64,000 nucleotides of DNA from Leptospira sp. WS4.C2 (GTDB taxonomy: Bacteria > Spirochaetota > Leptospiria > Leptospirales > Leptospiraceae), in assembly GCF_040833985.1 (NCBI RefSeq), contig NZ_CP162140.1:1-64000 (forward strand). The letters are read 5' to 3'. The position numbers and the translations under genes are program-made. Every line of letters starts with the position of its first letter. Positions within the stretch are counted from its first letter, which is position 1. Under the pieces are notes generated by a model, which searched no databases, was not told where the DNA came from, and saw only the letters and a program-made list of their open reading frames with translations. Positions 60,997 to 64,000 of this stretch are shown here, in pieces.

Positions 60997-62439
60997 TTAT
61001 CCCTCTACTTCTTGCGTAAGGAAGTGGTGTAATTGGTCAGCACACTTCCTTCCTTCAGAAATGGCCCATACAATGAGGGATTGCCCCCGTCTTACGTCGC
61101 CGCAAGCGTACACTTTCGGTACAGAAGTTGCAAAAGATCCCGGTTTTGTTCCGAAATCTGCCTTTACATTCCCCCTACCATCAAGTTCTAGTCCTTCTTT
61201 TTGCAAATCTGCGAGTAAACCCTCTTTGACGGGATTCACAAATCCCATCGCTAAGAATACTAAATCCGCAGGCCATTCAAATTCAGTTCCAGGAACTGGA
61301 TTGAATTTCCCGTTTTCTTCTTTTACTTCCGATCCGTAAATCGCAGTGACTTCGCCTTTTTCATTGGATTTAAAACCCATTGTAGAAACGGCCCATTTTC
61401 GACTGACACCTTCTTCATGTGAGGTGGAAGTTCGAAGCATTTTAGGGTAGAGTGGCCAAGGAGTGGAGGAATCTCTCTCTTTTGGCGGTTCTGGAAAAAG
61501 TTCAATTTGAGTGACTGATTTTGCACCATGCCTGTTGGATGTTCCCACACAATCAGAACCTGTATCTCCACCACCAATTACAATGACATGTTTGTCTTTT
61601 GCATCGATAATCTCGATTGCATCACCTGCTACATGTTTGTTGTTTTTGGACAAAAACTCCATAGCATAGTAAACACCCTTGCTCTTTCTACCTTCGACAG
61701 GTAGGTCTCTTGGAACTTCCGATCCACAAGCGAGAACCACGGAATCAAAATCAGCTAATAATTGCTTGGCGGTAATGTCTACGCCAACGTTTACATTGGT
61801 TTTGAAAGTAACACCTTCTGCTTCCATTTGTTTCATTCGTCGGTCAATGTGACGTTTTTCCATTTTGAAGTCTGGAATTCCATAGCGGAGTAGGCCACCT
61901 ATACGATCATTTTTTTCAAAGATAGTTACGGTATGTCCTGCACGAGCTAACTGTTGTCCTGCAGCAAGACCTGCTGGTCCAGAACCAACTACAGCAACTT
62001 TTTTACCCGACTTGGAAACAGAAGGTTGCGGGATGACCCATCCTTCTTCCCAAGCACGATCAATGATGGTTCTTTCAATCGACTTAATGGAAACAGGTGG
62101 TTCAATGATACCTAAAGTACAAGCGGACTCACAGGGAGCAGGGCAAAGCCTTCCTGTAAATTCAGGGAAGTTGTTAGTTTTGGAAAGATTTTCCCAAGCC
62201 TCTTTCCAGCGACCTCGATAAACAAAATCATTGAATTCGGGGATGAGGTTATCTACAGGGCAACCTGTATCACCATGACAAAAAGGAATCCCACAATCCA
62301 TACAACGAGCGCCTTGGTCTTTGGCAACAGTCTCAGCGAAAGGTTTTTCGAACTCTTTATAGTTCTTAACTCTTTCCTTCGGTTCAATTTTCTGAAGGTA
62401 TTCTTTTTTAAATTCTAAAAATCCTGTTGGTTTACCCAC
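60997..62439 (-). CDS. gltD: Glutamate synthase small subunit
   Basis: A 480-residue NADPH-dependent GltD. N-terminal Fe-S cysteines ([17 protein letters not shown]) occur at about 41-56. FAD binding [14 protein letters not shown] is near 152-165 and NADPH binding GGGDTGSDC near 288-296. It supplies electrons to GltB for glutamine-dependent glutamate synthesis. The GTG start at 62439 overlaps the gltB stop by 8 bp. Confidence 0.96.
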   Translation of the reverse strand: MGKPTGFLEFKKEYLQKIEPKERVKNYKEFEKPFAETVAKDQGARCMDCGIPFCHGDTGCPVDNLIPEFNDFVYRGRWKEAWENLSKTNNFPEFTGRLCPAPCESACTLGIIEPPVSIKSIERTIIDRAWEEGWVIPQPSVSKSGKKVAVVGSGPAGLAAGQQLARAGHTVTIFEKNDRIGGLLRYGIPDFKMEKRHIDRRMKQMEAEGVTFKTNVNVGVDITAKQLLADFDSVVLACGSEVPRDLPVEGRKSKGVYYAMEFLSKNNKHVAGDAIEIIDAKDKHVIVIGGGDTGSDCVGTSNRHGAKSVTQIELFPEPPKERDSSTPWPLYPKMLRTSTSHEEGVSRKWAVSTMGFKSNEKGEVTAIYGSEVKEENGKFNPVPGTEFEWPADLVFLAMGFVNPVKEGLLADLQKEGLELDGRGNVKADFGTKPGSFATSVPKVYACGDVRRGQSLIVWAISEGRKCADQLHHFLTQEVEG

Positions 62440-64000
62440 GAGCTGTTACCCCCTCTTTGTTTTGTTTTCCCGATGCATTTTCTTCGGCCATTTTTTCTAG
62501 AGCTTTTTTATAATCTCTCGGAATCACTTTGATCATTTCTTTGACAACAATGTCCCATTTCGCGAGAACTTCTTCTGCTCGTTTGGAACCTGTGTATGTT
62601 TTATGATCTTCTACCATCTTTTTCACTTCGGCAATTTCGGATGCATCAGTTAACGGATCTAAGTCGACCATTTCTTTGTTGATGAGAGCTTCTTTGTTTG
62701 TCTTTGGATCCCAAAGGTAAGCAATCCCACCAGACATACCCGCAGCAAAGTTTCGTCCAATGTCTCCGAGGATGACGACTCGCCCACCGGTCATATATTC
62801 ACAACCATGGTCACCCGTTCCTTCGACAATGACATGGGCCCCTGAGTTACGAACACAGAATCTTTCCCCAGCAATTCCATTGACATAAGCATTTCCGCTG
62901 GTCGCTCCAATAAAACAAGTGTTACCGATCACGATATTTTCTTCTGCTTTATAAGGAGCTGTTTTTGGAGTTTGGAAGATGAGTTTTCCGCCACAAAGAC
63001 CTTTCCCAACATAGTCGTTTCCTTCCCCAACCAAACGAAGTGTCATCCCTTTGGTAACAAATGCACCAAACGATTGTCCTGCGGTTCCTGTGAATTCGAT
63101 ATCGATCGTATCTTCAGAAAGACCATCCACTCCATATTTTTTTGTTACTTCGTGGCTGAGCATTGTTCCTACGGAACGATTTAAGTTCACAATGGATGTT
63201 TTGATTTTGACCGGTTGTTTGTGGTCAATCGCTGGAAGTGATTTACGAATCAGTTCGTTGTCGATTTGTTCATCCAAATGGTGGTTCTGCTCTTTCGTAC
63301 GGAAGAGTCCCGTAGGGAAGACAGGAGTTGGCCTATGGAGGACTTTTGTAAAATCAAGTCCGCGTGCCTTCCAATGGTGGTGAGGTCGTTTGAACTTAAT
63401 TTTTTCCACTTGGCCAATCATCTCTTCGAAAGTTCTAAATCCAAGTTTCGCCATGATCTCGCGCACTTCTTCTGCAACGAAAGTCATAAAGTTTACAACA
63501 TACTCTGGTTTGCCGGTAAATTTACTTCTTAAGAATTCATCTTGAGTCGCAACCCCCACAGGGCATGTATTCAAGTGGCATTTACGCATCATGATACAAC
63601 CTACGGATACTAGAGCAGAAGTAGAGAATCCAAATTCTTCAGCTCCAAGTAGGGCACCCACTACCACATCTTTTCCGGTAAGGAGTTTTCCATCGACAGC
63701 GAGATAGACCCGGTCACGAAGTCCATTGGCGACAAGAGTTTGGTGAGTTTCTGAAAGTCCGAGTTCCCAAGGAGTTCCTGCATGATGGATGGAAGAGATA
63801 GGACTTGCTCCTGTTCCCCCTTCATGTCCAGCAATCAGGATATGATCCGCATGAGCTTTCGCAACACCTGCTGCAACAGTTCCTACACCCGATTCAGAAA
63901 CTAATTTTACTGAAACTCTTGCTCTAGGATTTGAGTTTTTTAAATCGAAGATGAGCTGTTTTAAATCCTCAATCGAATAAATATCATGGTGAGGAGGAGG
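62432..64000 (-). CDS. gltB: Glutamate synthase large subunit, C-terminal part (cut by window edge)
   Basis: The last 522 residues of GltB; the N-terminal part lies beyond base 64000. The synthase domain's [17 protein letters not shown], the 3Fe-4S motif C-x5-C-x4-C ([12 protein letters not shown]) and the C-terminal beta-helix ([24 protein letters not shown]) are visible. The frame is open to the last base of the window. It forms a complex with GltD. Confidence 0.96.
   Translation of the reverse strand, partial: PPPHHDIYSIEDLKQLIFDLKNSNPRARVSVKLVSESGVGTVAAGVAKAHADHILIAGHEGGTGASPISSIHHAGTPWELGLSETHQTLVANGLRDRVYLAVDGKLLTGKDVVVGALLGAEEFGFSTSALVSVGCIMMRKCHLNTCPVGVATQDEFLRSKFTGKPEYVVNFMTFVAEEVREIMAKLGFRTFEEMIGQVEKIKFKRPHHHWKARGLDFTKVLHRPTPVFPTGLFRTKEQNHHLDEQIDNELIRKSLPAIDHKQPVKIKTSIVNLNRSVGTMLSHEVTKKYGVDGLSEDTIDIEFTGTAGQSFGAFVTKGMTLRLVGEGNDYVGKGLCGGKLIFQTPKTAPYKAEENIVIGNTCFIGATSGNAYVNGIAGERFCVRNSGAHVIVEGTGDHGCEYMTGGRVVILGDIGRNFAAGMSGGIAYLWDPKTNKEALINKEMVDLDPLTDASEIAEVKKMVEDHKTYTGSKRAEEVLAKWDIVVKEMIKVIPRDYKKALEKMAEENASGKQNKEGVTARG

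Noticed and set aside
63667..64000. Internal GTG at 63667 as gltB start
   Set aside because: The frame is open to the window edge and encodes conserved GltB sequence before it, so the gene is only cut, not short.

Overview
The window looks like part of a Leptospira genome, probably from the saprophytic L. biflexa group and probably a secondary replicon (chromosome II type). This is inferred from gene content, not from a database match. The pointers are a low-GC sequence, many small signal-peptide and lipobox proteins of leptospiral type, a futalosine-pathway mqnD, and a MoxR/Bat aerotolerance operon joined to htpG in which batB and batC are fused. The first base is the first base of parA, as if the replicon had been linearised there.

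Layout. Bases 1-2821 are a replication and partition module: parA1, parB1, a 342-bp repeat-rich intergenic region that is the best origin candidate, and a winged-helix Rep protein. At 2873-8248 are a large discoidin/tail-fibre-repeat protein, mqnD, a membrane protein and a helical-repeat protein. From 21923 down to 8238, all on the minus strand, runs a long and often overlapping gene string: alpha/beta hydrolase, hotdog thioesterase, MORN-type lipoprotein, moxR, DUF58, a Bat-locus membrane protein, batA, batBC, batD, htpG and an unusual soluble histidine kinase. At 22016-26166 come two small exported proteins, a type II NADH dehydrogenase, a low-molecular-weight tyrosine phosphatase, a SprT/YgjP-like metallopeptidase and an outer-membrane barrel candidate.

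Bases 26268-29223 hold a second partition module. parA2 and parB2 overlap by exactly 17 bp, the same as parA1 and parB1. They are followed by a DUF1569-like protein with a basic tail and an FMN reductase. An almost identical palindrome lies upstream of parA2 and again inside parB2, and is the best parS candidate. Bases 29168-34901 carry an acyltransferase and possible signalling proteins (cyclic-nucleotide-binding, HATPase-HDOD and NAD-kinase-STAS). Bases 35079-41217 carry an HU-like protein and a lipid/glycerol-phosphate string (AGPS-like oxidase, TetR, lipid kinase, GlpD, thioesterase). At 41229-44335 are meaB and an ethylmalonyl-CoA-mutase-like gene. Bases 44437-51680 are mixed: lytic transglycosylase, CheY-like receiver, aspA, small exported proteins and a Spy-like/ECF-sigma/membrane-protein cluster.

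Bases 51693-59623 (minus strand) are a full cbb3 oxidase operon, ccoNOQPGHIS plus a TauE/SafE-like protein, with an FNR-like palindrome upstream. The window closes with a coiled-coil surface protein and gltD-gltB, gltB being cut by the window edge. Working together, the genes cover replicon maintenance, envelope stress and aerotolerance, a microaerobic respiratory chain (type II NADH dehydrogenase, menaquinone synthesis, cbb3 oxidase), lipid and acyl-CoA metabolism and nitrogen assimilation. No rRNA, tRNA, insertion sequence or CRISPR array was recognised.
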